Shown here: piece after piece, positions 30,857 through 42,005 of the stretch | How the letters are laid out: every line of letters starts with the position of its first letter | Numbering within the stretch: position 1 is the first letter of the stretch | Assembly (NCBI GenBank): GCA_902728285.1 | Contig: CACVBU010000194.1 | Coordinates: forward strand, 62,001 to 126,000 | DNA: 64,000 nucleotides | Source of the DNA: Clytia hemisphaerica | Taxonomy: Eukaryota; Cnidaria; Hydrozoa; Leptothecata; Clytiidae | Reading direction: 5' to 3' | The notes under the pieces: model-generated | Seen by the model: only the letters and a program-made list of their open reading frames with translations | What the model was told of the DNA's origin: nothing | Databases searched by the model: none | Translations under genes and position numbers: made by a program

Positions 30857-31111
30857 AAGTGGTTTCTTTTCCTCTCTTTTTCCTTCAGGGGGTTTATCCA
30901 TCGTAGGTCCTTCTGGGTTAGTTTAAGGTTTAGTCTTCGTTTTTGTTTTTTAAAACAGTTCATTTTGTTGTGTTGCTCGGTATTACTTTTGACTGTTACT
31001 TGGTGGTATTTGATTGGTAGATTCTTTTCAACCAATCTTTGTGGCTGTACGGAGAGTATAGTGTCTTTTAGCAGTAATATTTTTTCATCGTCTTCTTGGA
31101 TACCCGTGGAT

Positions 31112-31345
31112 ATGGATCGACCGTGTACACTGACTTTATTTCCAGTTAATGGGCGTTGGAACGCCGTGTGGTCTTGTGCCACATGCCATTTAACCAATAT
31201 AGCAATATGTCCCGATTGTTTACACATTAAATATTTCGAGAATAGGAATGGATCCGTCCTGGCTAACAGGTGTTGTGGCCGGGTTTGGCGTGGTTGCGAA
31301 GACATCGTCTACTGCTATTGCGTTCCGGTGCGAAGGAAAGAGTGA
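31112..31345 (+). CDS. Uncharacterised cysteine-rich protein (family B), copy 1
   Basis: 77 codons from the ATG at 31112 to TGA at 31343-31345; the frame is open further upstream. Cys pattern: one near the start (RPC), then CATC, CPDC, RCC, GC and CYC. The conserved core is FPVNGRWNAVWSCATC, then GRVWRG. Two CxxC pairs plus a CxC end suggest zinc binding, but I do not recognise a named domain. Near-identical at 34441-34674 and diverged but cysteine-conserving at 37761-38000: changes there (CPGC, RCYGRVWRDGDD) keep most Cys, implying selection on the protein. An acceptor-like region upstream suggests an exon. Confidence 0.5.
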   Translation: MDRPCTLTLFPVNGRWNAVWSCATCHLTNIAICPDCLHIKYFENRNGSVLANRCCGRVWRGCEDIVYCYCVPVRRKE

Positions 31346-32459
31346 GAAATTACTATTTTCTCCTTTGTTACGAGTTAATTAATTACTATTATTATTATTT
31401 TTTTTTAATTTTATTTACCTTATTAAACTTTTTACTTCTTTATCATTTAAACTAATAATAGAAAGATCACTTCTTCCTTTATCATTTTTTTTCGCTTTTA
31501 GTTTCAAGCTTTTCGACGTCTGAAAAATTCAAAATCATAAATTCAGATATATGAGTTTCACGATTTCTGTAGAAAACAGGCCCACCGGAGCAAACGTTAA
31601 AGTGGGGAGGCCACAGGCTCAAAATGAAATAATACTTGATAAGAATTTAAGAAAAAGATCTCATTTACTCAAAAGTGGGGAGGCTAAAGTCTCCCCAGTC
31701 TCCCTGCTTCCGCCGGCCAGGCGTGGGAAATAAATAAAATCTATTTCTAAGCACTGTAACTTCTGCTATGTAAAATCGACAAACTGAAAATCATTAACAA
31801 TAACAATAATAAAATAAATTCAGCTACCGATTCAGAAATATCTAGTCTGAAAGTTTTGAACGAGCAGTAACACACAATTTTGAGGTCTGATCATCCCCTT
31901 AGATAGGCTTCAGTACATTATGAATGAATTACTATGAATTACTGATATGAAAGTCGAGCGTTGGAGACGTGAGGTTAATAATGATAAATAGTAATCAATG
32001 ATAAATATAATGCAAGGAGAGACTGAGATTGAGTCAACGCAGTGTTGAAAGTGAAAACTCAGACGAAAGGACTTGAAAGGAGACTAAAAGACGGAACAGG
32101 ATTCACTGCCCTCAATTGGATACTAAAACTTTAATTTATTTGATGTTAATTATGTTACACTTATTTGATAGTTATTTATTAATTGAAAAAATAGAATTGA
32201 TGTTGATCGAGATCTATTAGTATACCATTACTACGTATCCATAGACTAAAAATGAAAAGCAACAATTTCAAACAGAAGTACCAGCAGAGAAGAAACCAAG
32301 AATTGAATTTTAAATCATTAATTTTGTTTATATTCGCTTATTAATAAATACTTGTCAACAATTTCTGGTACAAATAAATTAATGAAGATAAGGAAATAAA
32401 TTCTTCATTTATTCTGATTTTATTCATTCTTACATCTTAGGACTGATGAAACCAGCTGG

Positions 32460-32720
32460 ATGGATGAGGGGGTGATGTACCAAAAGTTACGTCTTGCCAC
32501 GGGAACGAAAAACTTGGTTACTGGCGAGTTGGCATTGCGGTTACAAGAACTGCGAAGTGCCATCTCTGGGACCAATCTTCCACAGCCGGTCGTTGAGACC
32601 ATCATAGGATTCACATTGATTCTCGAATTCCCCGAATCCTACGAGCCCTTCCGTGTGATGTGCTTCCCCACGAAGCCTGAAGTTGTGCGACCGTCACTAC
32701 ATTGGCCAGTACTTTCTTGA
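32460..32720 (+). CDS. Uncharacterised exon-like frame, family A, copy 1
   Basis: 86 codons, begins MDEGVMYQKLRLATG, ends VRPSLHWPVLS with TGA. The open frame extends upstream to an acceptor-like ACATCTTAG at about 32440, adding TDETSW. Compare 11950-12242 and 35778-36038. The minus strand is also open over this region, but conservation follows the plus frame. Confidence 0.45.
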   Translation: MDEGVMYQKLRLATGTKNLVTGELALRLQELRSAISGTNLPQPVVETIIGFTLILEFPESYEPFRVMCFPTKPEVVRPSLHWPVLS

Positions 32721-34440
32721 AATGGGTTGCCACCTCGCAAATCCTATAATGAGGAAAGCAACAATTACATACTATTATTATTATTATTTTGAGTTTAATT
32801 ACATTACTACACTTTTTATTTCTCCATCATTAAACTTTATTCAATTTTAGAAAGACCACGTCTGGCAGACGAACCGCTATATAAGAAGCACCAAAAAGTC
32901 CAGGACTCACTGTCCACCAAATGTTACAAATGATAATGAATACGAGTCGTTATTAATTGAATTAGCCTGAGGGTTCTCTGAAATCAGATGTTGAAATGTT
33001 TGATCTTATTTCTAACTCGATGATGCGTAAAAAATGAGTTGATAATTAAAAAGAAATGAAAAAAAAATAGTTAGTCTCGAATAAAAAATAAAGATGATGA
33101 GGTGTAAAGAATGTGGAGAACAAATGAAATTTGCAAGGGATGAAAAAACGAGAGATCAAGCTGGCGTGAAAATGCGTGGCCATAGTTTAGCGCCCGAGCT
33201 CGGAACAGTCATGTTGGGTGATTAATTTAATGATTTAATGAAATATATAGGAATCATGATAAAAGTATAGATATACGGTATTTAGGTTTTCGAGAATTTT
33301 CGGAAAAAATCGAGCTAAAATAAGAAGTTACGAAAGTGAAAATAGCTAGTAATCACAGGTGTTTTGTAACGGTCCTTTTAATTCTTGGTCATAAACAACC
33401 AAAGTCACTGAGTTTGTTGGGTCGACCATGAAGTTATTTTAACAACAAGCCAATGATTAATTGTGAATGAACAGGAATTAAAGTGAATGCTAGATATGAG
33501 TGATTGGAATTAGTGGCATAAAATAATCTTGATCAACTTTCTTTGCAAAGTAGATTTCATCTAGATAAGATTCAGCTGAAATTTTCGTTGTTCTTTTGTT
33601 GTTGTTCTTTTGCAGGAAAGGTTCTCGTATCAGGAATAGATGATAATTAAAAAAAAACAAAGAAGAATAAATAATAACTTCTCTTTTGTTTGGATAATGG
33701 TATATTGTGTTGCCTATTGTTCATTCTGATGTTGACAAAATCTATTATTTGTGGAATTGATATTAACGTATCAGTCACGTACAGAAGACAACACGGAAAC
33801 AACAACTAGGACGTCAAGTTTCCTTTTACAGTTCGTCAACGAATTACTGCTTCCGTTCCTAGCAAAAAGGATATAAGTAACGGAAGTGGACGTGATAAGT
33901 CAATACAGATCTATCATTGCCTATAAATATTATGATAATTACAGTAAATCACAGCTTTTGAAGTCCAAAGGAAGAGAGATAGTAATTTTTATTATAATTT
34001 GAGAACATTTTGAGTTTTGGTGCAACTAAACAATATTTGAAAATTAACATTCAACTATTTTTTTAATTTAAATACCCTGAAACGAAATACTTTGAAAATA
34101 AAAATGGATCCGTCAGGGCTACCAGGTGTTGTAGCCGAGCTTGGCGTGATGCCGACGACTTCATTTGCTGCTATTGCGTTCCGGTAAGTGGTTTCTTTTC
34201 CTCTCTTTTTCCTTCAGGGGGTTTATCCATCGTAGGTCCTTCTGGGTTAGTTTAAGGTTTAGTCTTCGTTTTTGTTTTTTAAAACAGTTCATTTTGTTGT
34301 GTTGCTCGGTATTACTTTTGACTGTTACTTGGTGGTATTTGATTTGTAGATTCTTTTCAACCAATCTTTGTGGCTGTACGGAGAGTATAGTGTCTTTTAG
34401 CAGTAATATTTTTTCATCGTCTTCTTGGATACCCGTGGAT

Positions 34441-34674
34441 ATGGATCGACCGTGTACACTGACTTTATTTCCAGTTAATGGGCGTTGGAACGCCGTGTGG
34501 TCTTGTGCCACATGCCATTTAACCAATATAGCAATATGTCCCGATTGTTTACACATTAAATATTTCGAGAATAGGAATGGATCCGTCCTGGCTAACAGGT
34601 GTTGTGGCCGGGTTTGGCGTGGTTGCGAAGACATCGTCTACTGCTATTGCGTTCCGGTGCGAAGGACGAGTGAA
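34441..34674 (+). CDS. Cysteine-rich protein (family B), copy 2
   Basis: Protein identical to copy 1 up to VPVRR. A small change after it removes the nearby stop, so the open frame continues into AT-rich sequence until 34776. I end the comparison at the conserved part. Confidence 0.5.
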
Positions 34675-35777
34675 AATTACTATTTTCTCCTTTGTTACGA
34701 GTTAGTTAATTACTATTATTATTATTTTAATTTTATTTACTTTATTAAACTTTTTACTTCTTTATCATTAAACTAATAATAGAAAGATCACTTCTTCCTT
34801 TATCATTTTTTTCGCTTTTAGTTTCAAGCTTTCGACGTCTGAAAAATTCAAATCATAAATTCAGATATATGAGTTTCACGATTTCTGTAGAAAACAGGCT
34901 CACCGGAGCAAACGTTAAAGTGGGGAGGCCACAGGCTCAAAATGAAATAATACTTGCTAAGAATTTAAGAAAAAAATCTCATTTACTCAAAAGTGGGGAG
35001 GCTAAAGTCTCCCCAGTCTCCCTGCTTCCGCCGGCCAGGCGTGGGAAATAAATAAAATCTATTTCTAAGCACTGTAACTTCTGCTATGTAAAATCGACAA
35101 ACTGAAAATCATTAACAATAACAATAATAAAATAAATTCAGCTACCGATTCAGAAATATCTAGTCTGAAAGTTTTGAACGAGCAGTAACACACAATTTTG
35201 AGGTCTGATCATCCCCTTAGATAGGCTCCAGTACATTATGAATGAATTATTATGAATTACTGATATGAAAGTTGAGCGTTGGAGACGTGAGGTTAATAAT
35301 GATAAATAGTAATCAATGATAAATATAATGCAAGAAGAGACTGAGATTGAGTCAACGCAGTGTTGAAAGTGAAAACTCAGAGGAAAGGACTTGAAAGGAG
35401 ACTAAAAGACGGAACAGGATTCACTGCCCTCAATTGGATACTAAAACTTTAATTTATTTGATGTTAATTATGTTACACTTATTTGATAGTTATTTATTAA
35501 TTGAAAAAATAGAATTGATGTTGATCGAGATCTATTAGTGTACCATTACTACGTATCCATAGACTAAACATGAAAAGCAACAATTTCAAACAGAAGTACC
35601 AGCAGAGAAGAAACCAAGAATTGAATTTTAAATCATTAATTTTGTTTATATTCGTTTATTAATAAATACTTGTCAACAATTTCTGGTACAAATAAATTAA
35701 TGAAGATAAGGAAATAAATTATCCATTTATTCTGATTTTATTCACTCTTACATCTTAGGACTGATGAAACCAGTTGG

Positions 35778-36038
35778 ATGGATAAGGTGGTGATGTACCA
35801 AAAGTTACGTCTTGCCACGGGAACGAAAAACTTGGTTACTGGCGAGTTGGCATTGCGGTTACAAGAACTGCGAAGTGCCATCTCTAGGACCAATCTTCCA
35901 CAGCCGGTCGTTGAGACCATCATAGGATTCACATTGATTCTCGAATTCCCCGAATCCTACGAGCCCTTCCGTGTGATGTGCTTCCCCACGAAGCCCGAAG
36001 TTGTGCGACCGTCACTACATTGGCCAGTACTTTCTTGA
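35778..36038 (+). CDS. Exon-like frame, family A, copy 2
   Basis: 86 codons, differing from copy 1 at only a few residues (MDKVVMYQ start; SRT instead of SGT). Same stop after PVLS. Confidence 0.45.
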   Translation: MDKVVMYQKLRLATGTKNLVTGELALRLQELRSAISRTNLPQPVVETIIGFTLILEFPESYEPFRVMCFPTKPEVVRPSLHWPVLS

Positions 36039-37689
36039 AATGGGTTGCCACCTCGCAAATCCTATAATGAGGAAAGCAACAATTACATACTATTATTATT
36101 ATTTTGAGTTTAATTACATTACTACACTTTTTACTTCTTCATCATTAAACTTTATTCAATTTTAGAAAGATCACGTCTGGCAGACGAACCGCTATATAAG
36201 AAGCACCAAAAAGTCCAGGACTCACTGTCCACCAAATGTTACAAATGATAATGAATACGAGTCGTTATTAATTGAATTAGCCTGAGGGTTCTCTGAAATC
36301 AGATGTTGAAATGTTTGATCTTATTTCTAACTCGATGATGCGTAAAAAATGAGTTGATAATTAAAAAGAAATGAAAAAAAAATATTTAGTCTCGAATAAA
36401 AAATAAAGATGAGAGAGATCAAGCTGGCGTGAAGATGCGTGACCATAGTTTAGCGCCCGAGCTCGGAACAGTCATGTTGGGTGATTAATTTAATGATTTA
36501 ATGAAATATATAGGAATCATGATAAAAGTATAGATATACGGTATTTAGGTTTTCGAGAAATTTCGGAGAAAATCGAGCTAAAATAAGAAGTTACGAAAGT
36601 GAAAATAGCTAGTAATCACAGGTGTTTTGTAACGGTCCTTTAAATTCTTGGTCATAAACAACCAAAGTCACTGAGTTTGTTGGGTCGACCATGAAGTTAT
36701 TTTTACAACAAGCCAATGATTAATTGTGAATGAACAGGAATTAAAGTGAATGCTGGATATGAGTGATTGGAATTAGTGGCATAAAATAATCTTGATCAAC
36801 TTTCTTTGCAAAGTAGATTTCATCTGGATAAGATTCAGAAGAAATTTTCGTTGTTCTTTTGTTGTTGTTCTTTTCCAGGAAAGGTTCTTGCATCAGGAAT
36901 AGATGGTAATAAAAATAACAAAGAAGAATAAATAATAACTTCTCTTTTGTTTGGATAATGGGATAGTGTGTTGCCTATTGTTCATTCTGATGTTGACAAA
37001 ATCTATGATTGGTGGAATTGATATTAACGTATCAGTCACGTACAGAAGACAACACGGAAACAACAACTAGGACGTCAAGTTTCCTATTTACAGTTCGTCA
37101 ACGAATTACTGTTTCTATTCCTAGCAAAAAGTATAGGAGTAACGGAAGCGGACGCGATAAGTCAATACCGATTGGTCATTGCTTCTAAATATTATGATAA
37201 TTACAGTAAATCACAGCTTTTGAAGTCCAAAGGAAGAGATACAGAAAAGAGACAGAGGTGTAAGTATAATTTATCATTTCTATATTCTAATTTGAACGTG
37301 TCGTATGAGCATTGAGAAATGGTTTTGAAAATTGAGTTGAAGAATTTTTTCAAAAAAAAGAAAAGAGAAAGATCCTTCCCACGCATGTGTCTTTTCCTGA
37401 AGAGAGATAGTAATTTTTATTATGATTTGAGAAAATTTTGAGTTGGTACAACTAAACAATATTTGAAAATTAACATTCAACTAATTTTTTAATTTACATA
37501 CCCTGAAACGAAACGGGGATACAATCGGGTCGAGAACACATGCATTAGGGAATAGATTTTTATAACGACATTTTGAATTATCTTATATATCTGAAGAAGC
37601 TAATTAAAGTTAAATCCAATCGTTGTGAATGTACTAAGAATGTAGTGTTTCTGGCGATAATATATTTTTTATTGTCTTTTTGGATATCA

Positions 37690-37820
37690 ATGGATATGGA
37701 GCGATCTTGCACAAAGCTGATTCTGCTTCCAGTTAATGGGCGTTGGAACGCCGTGTGGATATGGATCGACCGTGTACAGTAACCTTAGTTCCAGTTAATG
37801 GGCGTTGGAACGCCGTGTGG
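37690..37820 (+). repeat. 61-bp tandem duplication inside the cysteine-rich frame
   Basis: CCAGTTAATGGGCGTTGGAA starts at 37729 and again at 37790, a 61-bp period. Because 61 is not a multiple of three, the duplication breaks the upstream frame, and coding restarts at the ATG at 37761. Confidence 0.8.
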
Positions 37821-38000
37821 TCCTGTGCCACATGCCATTCCACCAACATTGCGATGTGTCCTGGGTGTTTAAACATTAAACATTTCGAAGATCGGAATGG
37901 ATCCGTCTTAGCCACCAGGTGTTATGGCCGAGTTTGGCGTGATGGCGACGACATCGTCTGCTGCTATTGCATCCCGGTGGATCAATTTCTAAATTGCTGA
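37761..38000 (+). CDS. Cysteine-rich protein (family B), diverged copy 3
   Basis: 80 codons, MDRPCTVTLVPVNGRWNAVW start, with CATC, CPGC, RCYG and CCYC. It differs from copies 1 and 2 at many residues but keeps nearly every Cys and the GRVWR core, so it is the most informative copy for judging selection. It ends in VDQFLNC. Confidence 0.5.
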   Translation: MDRPCTVTLVPVNGRWNAVWSCATCHSTNIAMCPGCLNIKHFEDRNGSVLATRCYGRVWRDGDDIVCCYCIPVDQFLNC

Positions 38001-38118
38001 CGGATTTTGCAACTCAAATTGTTACTCCAAGGTAACCGACAAAAACGAAAGCAACGATCAATGCAAGTCTACATTTATTCTCACGAAATATATAATCAAA
38101 ATTAAAATTGTCACCAAG

Positions 38119-38456
38119 GAGGAGATACAGAAAAGAGACTAAGAAGGTGTAAGTATGATTTAATATTTCTATAATCTAATTTGAACGTTTCGTTTGAGCA
38201 TTGAGAAATGGTTTTGAGAATTGAGTTGAAGAAAAGATCCTTCAAACGCCATGTGTCTTGTCCTGAAGAAAGACAGAAATTTATATTATAATTTGAGAAA
38301 ATTACTAAAAATATTTGAAATTTAACATTTAACTATTTTTTAATTTACATATTTGATACGGAACGGGGATAAAATCCGGACAAGAACACATGCATTAGGG
38401 AATAAATTTTTAAAAGGACATTTTGAATTATTGCATATATCTGAACAAACTAATTA
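38119..38456 (+). repeat. Direct repeat of 37236-37600
   Basis: Both copies run from GATACAGAAAAGAGAC through TTGAGCATTGAGAAATGGTT to AACACATGCATTAGGGAATA. Offset about 885 bp. No shared frame. Confidence 0.7.
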
Positions 38457-38899
38457 TAGATTAATTATTAATTGATACACATTATAATCTTTCCTTATTG
38501 TACATATTTATGAAAAAAGTTTTTGTTTAGTTTCATGAATACAAAATAGTGGTAAATTTAGCACACAACTTAAATGATGATTTCAACACTGAAAGCAAGC
38601 CACTTTTTTACTTCCACGCCTGCGAACACCCTTTTACATGAATCGAGCCAATTGTTCCACTTGAGTGATTCGGACGCTTAGGATAATGTGTGCTATTATG
38701 ATTTGTCAGTATGAACTTCAAAAAAAGTCCTCCCTACTTTATTACAATTAACATCGTTCATTGATGTAAATTATACTATTTCTTGACTTAAAACGATTAA
38801 GAATAAAGATTTTGTTGTGTTTCTAGTTGGGGTTGAATGAAATAGTGGATTTAAGTCAGATAAATAAAATGACGATTTTCAACACTGAAGTTATTGTGA

Positions 38900-39440
38900 A
38901 GCTAGTAAACTAATCATTGATGAATAATGCAAGCAGAGACTGGGACTGAGCCAACACGATATTAATGAACTGAAAGATGAATAGAAATCAATAGAGTGGG
39001 GCTTAGGCCCTCGAGCCCAGACCCCTGAATAGGGCGAGCAAACATGAGCGAGAAAAGGAAAGAAATCAAGGACTTGGAAGAAAGAGCTCGAAGGAAGAGG
39101 ACTTCGAAAGAAGAGCTCAAAGGAAAAGGACTTGAAAAGGAGAACTTGAAGGAAAAGGACTTGAAAAGGAGAAGTTGAAGGAGAAGGACTTGATTTTATA
39201 ATTTATCAATCACGTTTTTCAAAATGTTCTACTTTTTCTTCGTTGCGCTGTTGTTTCCTACCATCAAGAGGAAACGAACTCCCCGGCAGTTATTATTCAC
39301 CGAAGAGATAACCCATCGATCGTGGATCGCGGCCACGGAGGAAGGCTAGCTGGATGGATGAGGGGATGATTTATCCAACGCTGCGACTGGCCACGGGAAC
39401 GAATTCTTTTGTAACTGGTGAGTTGGCGATCGTTAATTGA
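38900..39440 (+). repeat. Fourth, degenerate relative of the 3.3-kb unit
   Basis: Matches to the unit include AATGCAAGCAGAGACTGGGA (compare 32010 and 35330) and the start of family A (ASWMDEG, LRLATGTNSFVTGELAI), which breaks off at the 139-bp satellite. Between them lies a purine-rich open stretch (39044-39178, MSEKRKEIKDLEERARRKRT...) of 44 codons built on a repeated GGAAAAGGACTTGAAAAGGA motif. Confidence 0.6.
39224..39349 (+). CDS. KRKRTPR-motif short protein, copy 2
   Basis: 41 codons: hydrophobic start MFYFFFVALL, then FPTIKRKRTPRQLLF, EEITHRSWIAATEEG and TAG. It shares FPTIKRKRTPR with 29451. The hydrophobic start could be a signal or anchor segment. Function unknown. Confidence 0.35.
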   Translation: MFYFFFVALLFPTIKRKRTPRQLLFTEEITHRSWIAATEEG

Positions 39441-41405
39441 TACACATCATATTATTTGTTGATTTAAAATATATAAGAAAATGTCATGGTGAATATATGA
39501 TCTACTATTTTTATAATTATTGCTATAGGAACCATCTTTATAGCCATCATATTGAGTACAATATTGATATGATGCTTAGAAAATAAAATATAAGAAGAAA
39601 GTTTTTGCTGAGGTTACAGACTTGAATTAGTGGACAACTAAGCAGATAATTCAAATGACGATTTTCAACACTGAAGTGATTAACATCGTTAATTGATACA
39701 CATCATACTATTTTTTGATTTAAAATATATAAGAAAAAAGTTTTTGCTGAGGTTACAGACATGAATTAGTGGAAAACTAATTTTTTGATTTAAAATATAT
39801 AAAAATAAAGTTTTTGATGAGGTTACAGACTTGAATTAGTGGACAACTAAGCAGATAATTCAAATGACGATCTTCAACACTGAAGTGATTAACATCGTTA
39901 ATTGATACACATCGTACTATTTGTTGATTTAAAATATATAAGAATAAAGTTTTTCCTGAGGTTACAGACATGAATTATCATAGTGTCCTCCTGGGTTGGT
40001 TCCCCCCCCCCACTAAAAATCAAATTTTTTCTCCATTCCCCCCTCTTTTCTTTCCCCCACCATATTTCAAAATTTTTCGGTTCCCCCCTCTTTTTTGAAT
40101 TTCCCCAGCTATTTGAAGATTTTGCGGTTCCCCCATATGGTTAACATAAAAATGCCTTAAATCAAATTTGAAATTTTGGGAAAGCTTGAAAATATAGCCT
40201 TGAAAGTGCTGGGAAAATGAAATTGTATTGAAAAGTTTATTTAAAAAGGTTGGCTGATTTTATTGCTTAAACAGGTTTTGCAATAAGATGACCTTGAGAT
40301 CAGTGAAGTTCCCCCAGTCAAAATTTCCTAAATTTATGGTTCCCCCCCCTCTTTATTTCCCCCCAGCAAATTTCAAATTTTTCATTTTCCCCCATACTTT
40401 AAAAATAGGGCCAAAATCAGAATCCCCCCCTTTATAATGGGGGGGGGGGCACTATGATTATTGGAAAACTAACCAGATAATTCAAATGACGATTTTCAAC
40501 ACTGAAGTGATTAACATCGTTAATTGATACACATCGTACTATTTTTAGATTTAAAATATATAATAATAAAGTTTTTGCTGAGTTTACAGACATGAATTAG
40601 TGGAAAACTAACCAGATAATTCAAATGACGATTTTCAACACTGAAGTGATTAACATCGTTAATTGATACACATCATACTATTTTTAGATTTAAAATATAT
40701 AAGAATAAAGTTTTTGATGAGGTTACAGACATGAATTAGTACTATTTTTAGATTTAAAATATATAATAATAAAGTTTTTGCTGAGTTTACAGACATGAAT
40801 TAGTGGAAAACTAACCAGATAATTCAAATGACGATTTTCAACACTGAAGTGATTAACATCGTTAATTGATACACATCATACTATTTTTAGATTTAAAATA
40901 TATAAGAATAAAGTTTTTGCTGAGGTTACAGACATGAATTAGTGGAAAACTAACCAGATAATTCAAATGACGATTTTCAAAACTGAAGTGATTGACATCG
41001 TTAATTGATACACATCATACTATTTTTAGATTTAAAACATATAAAAATAAAGTTTTTGCTGAGTTTACGGACATGAATAGTGGAAAACTAAGCAGATAAT
41101 TCAAATGACGATTTTCAACACTGAAGTGATTAACATCGTTAATTGATACACATCATATTATTTGATGATTTAAAATATATAAGAAGAAAGTTTTTGCTGA
41201 GGTTACAGACATGAATTAGTGGAAAACTAACCAGATAATTCAAATGACGATTTTCAACACTGAAGTGATTAACATCGTTAAAATTGATACACATCATACT
41301 ATTTCTTAATTTTAAATATTTAAGAAAAAGGCTTTTGCTGAGTTTACAGACATGAATTAGTGGAAAACTAAGCAGATAATTCAAATGACGATTTTCGACA
41401 CTGAA
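39434..41405 (+). repeat. 139-bp satellite array
   Basis: Units begin TTAATTGATACACATCATAC and include AGTTTTTGCTGAGGTTACAG and CAAATGACGATTTTCAACAC. Unit starts at 40520, 40659, 40862, 41001, 41139 and 41279 give a 138-140-bp period (one 203-bp gap carries an extra partial unit); less regular units start at 39434, 39699 and 39899. Single diverged pieces appear as early as 38471. The array is interrupted by the element at 39979-40456. Confidence 0.9.
39979..40456. mobile_element. C-tract MITE inserted in the satellite, 478 bp
   Basis: Ends CATAGTG(T/C)CC, inverted; flanked by ATTAT (39974-39978 and 40457-40461). The interior is full of C-runs on the plus strand and ends in a run of 12 G. A relative lies at 51257-51511. 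The satellite is continuous once the element and one ATTAT are removed. Confidence 0.8.
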
Positions 41406-41883
41406 ACATCGCCAATCAAAAGAAAATAATTAAAAGCAGGAATTATTTTTTTCATTAAAGTATTTTTTATCGATAAAGTTTTAAAATCAAGGCTCTCCTC
41501 ATACAAGCTCATATCAAGAAGAAAATAAAAAATTAAAAAGTAAACTCTCTTCACTCCTCACTCTTTGAATGTCTACTCAACAATGAATACCAACGCGCTC
41601 TTTTCTTGTGAATAAAACAGAAAAACTCCGTGAAAATATTCAGAAGATAGTCGAAGAAATATAATAAACAAGAAAATTGAAACTCACAATCGGTATTTTC
41701 AAAAACATTTTTCAAAAAATTTTCCCACGAAGAAATTGCAAAGTGTTGAAAAATCACTGATCAAAAGACCCGCTAGATTTCTTTGTTATGTCTTTGTTAG
41801 CTAATTAATTCTTTAAGCAAACAACTTTTCTACAAAAGAGAGAAAAAATGTTGCGGCCTGTAGACCTTTAGATTTAGACGAGC

Positions 41884-41998
41884 CCAATTTAATTTGCTGT
41901 TCTACGATCATTATCAAAATATGAGTCAATATTATTATTTCTTCGTCTGCAGCAAATGTCTGGGTCGGTCGCGGCCGTAGAACAACAAATTAAATTGG
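41884..41998. repeat. 115-bp hairpin element
   Basis: CCAATTTAATTTGCTGTTCT at 41884 is inverted at 41979-41998 with one or two changes. It lies directly beside the hAT-like element. Confidence 0.65.
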
Positions 41999-42005
41999 TC
42001 TCGCC

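Larger units (their letters stand above)
30023..33354 (+). repeat. 3.3-kb repeat unit, array copy 1
   Basis: First unit of a head-to-tail array, marked by ACAGGTGTTTCGTAACGG at its left edge; the same mark recurs at 33355 and 36618. Copies 1 and 2 differ at only a small percentage of positions by eye, so the duplication is recent. Contents in order: minus-strand MVDPT start, spacer, first cysteine-rich exon, second cysteine-rich frame, AT-rich block, family A exon-like frame. Confidence 0.9.
33355..36617 (+). repeat. 3.3-kb repeat unit, array copy 2
   Basis: Second full unit. A 55-bp stretch present at about 33100-33155 in copy 1 is missing at the corresponding place near 36415, which accounts for most of the length difference. 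Confidence 0.9.
36618..38000 (+). repeat. 3.3-kb repeat unit, array copy 3, partial and diverged
   Basis: It follows copy 2 without a gap, then diverges after about 37230: an alternative 350-bp segment (37236-37600), duplicated again at 38119-38456, replaces the region before the cysteine-rich frame. Confidence 0.8.

Noticed and set aside
30832..31305. 157-codon minus-strand frames in both array units (also 34161-34634)
   Set aside because: They are the antisense of the cysteine-rich frame. In the diverged third copy the plus-strand protein, with its Cys pattern, is what is conserved.
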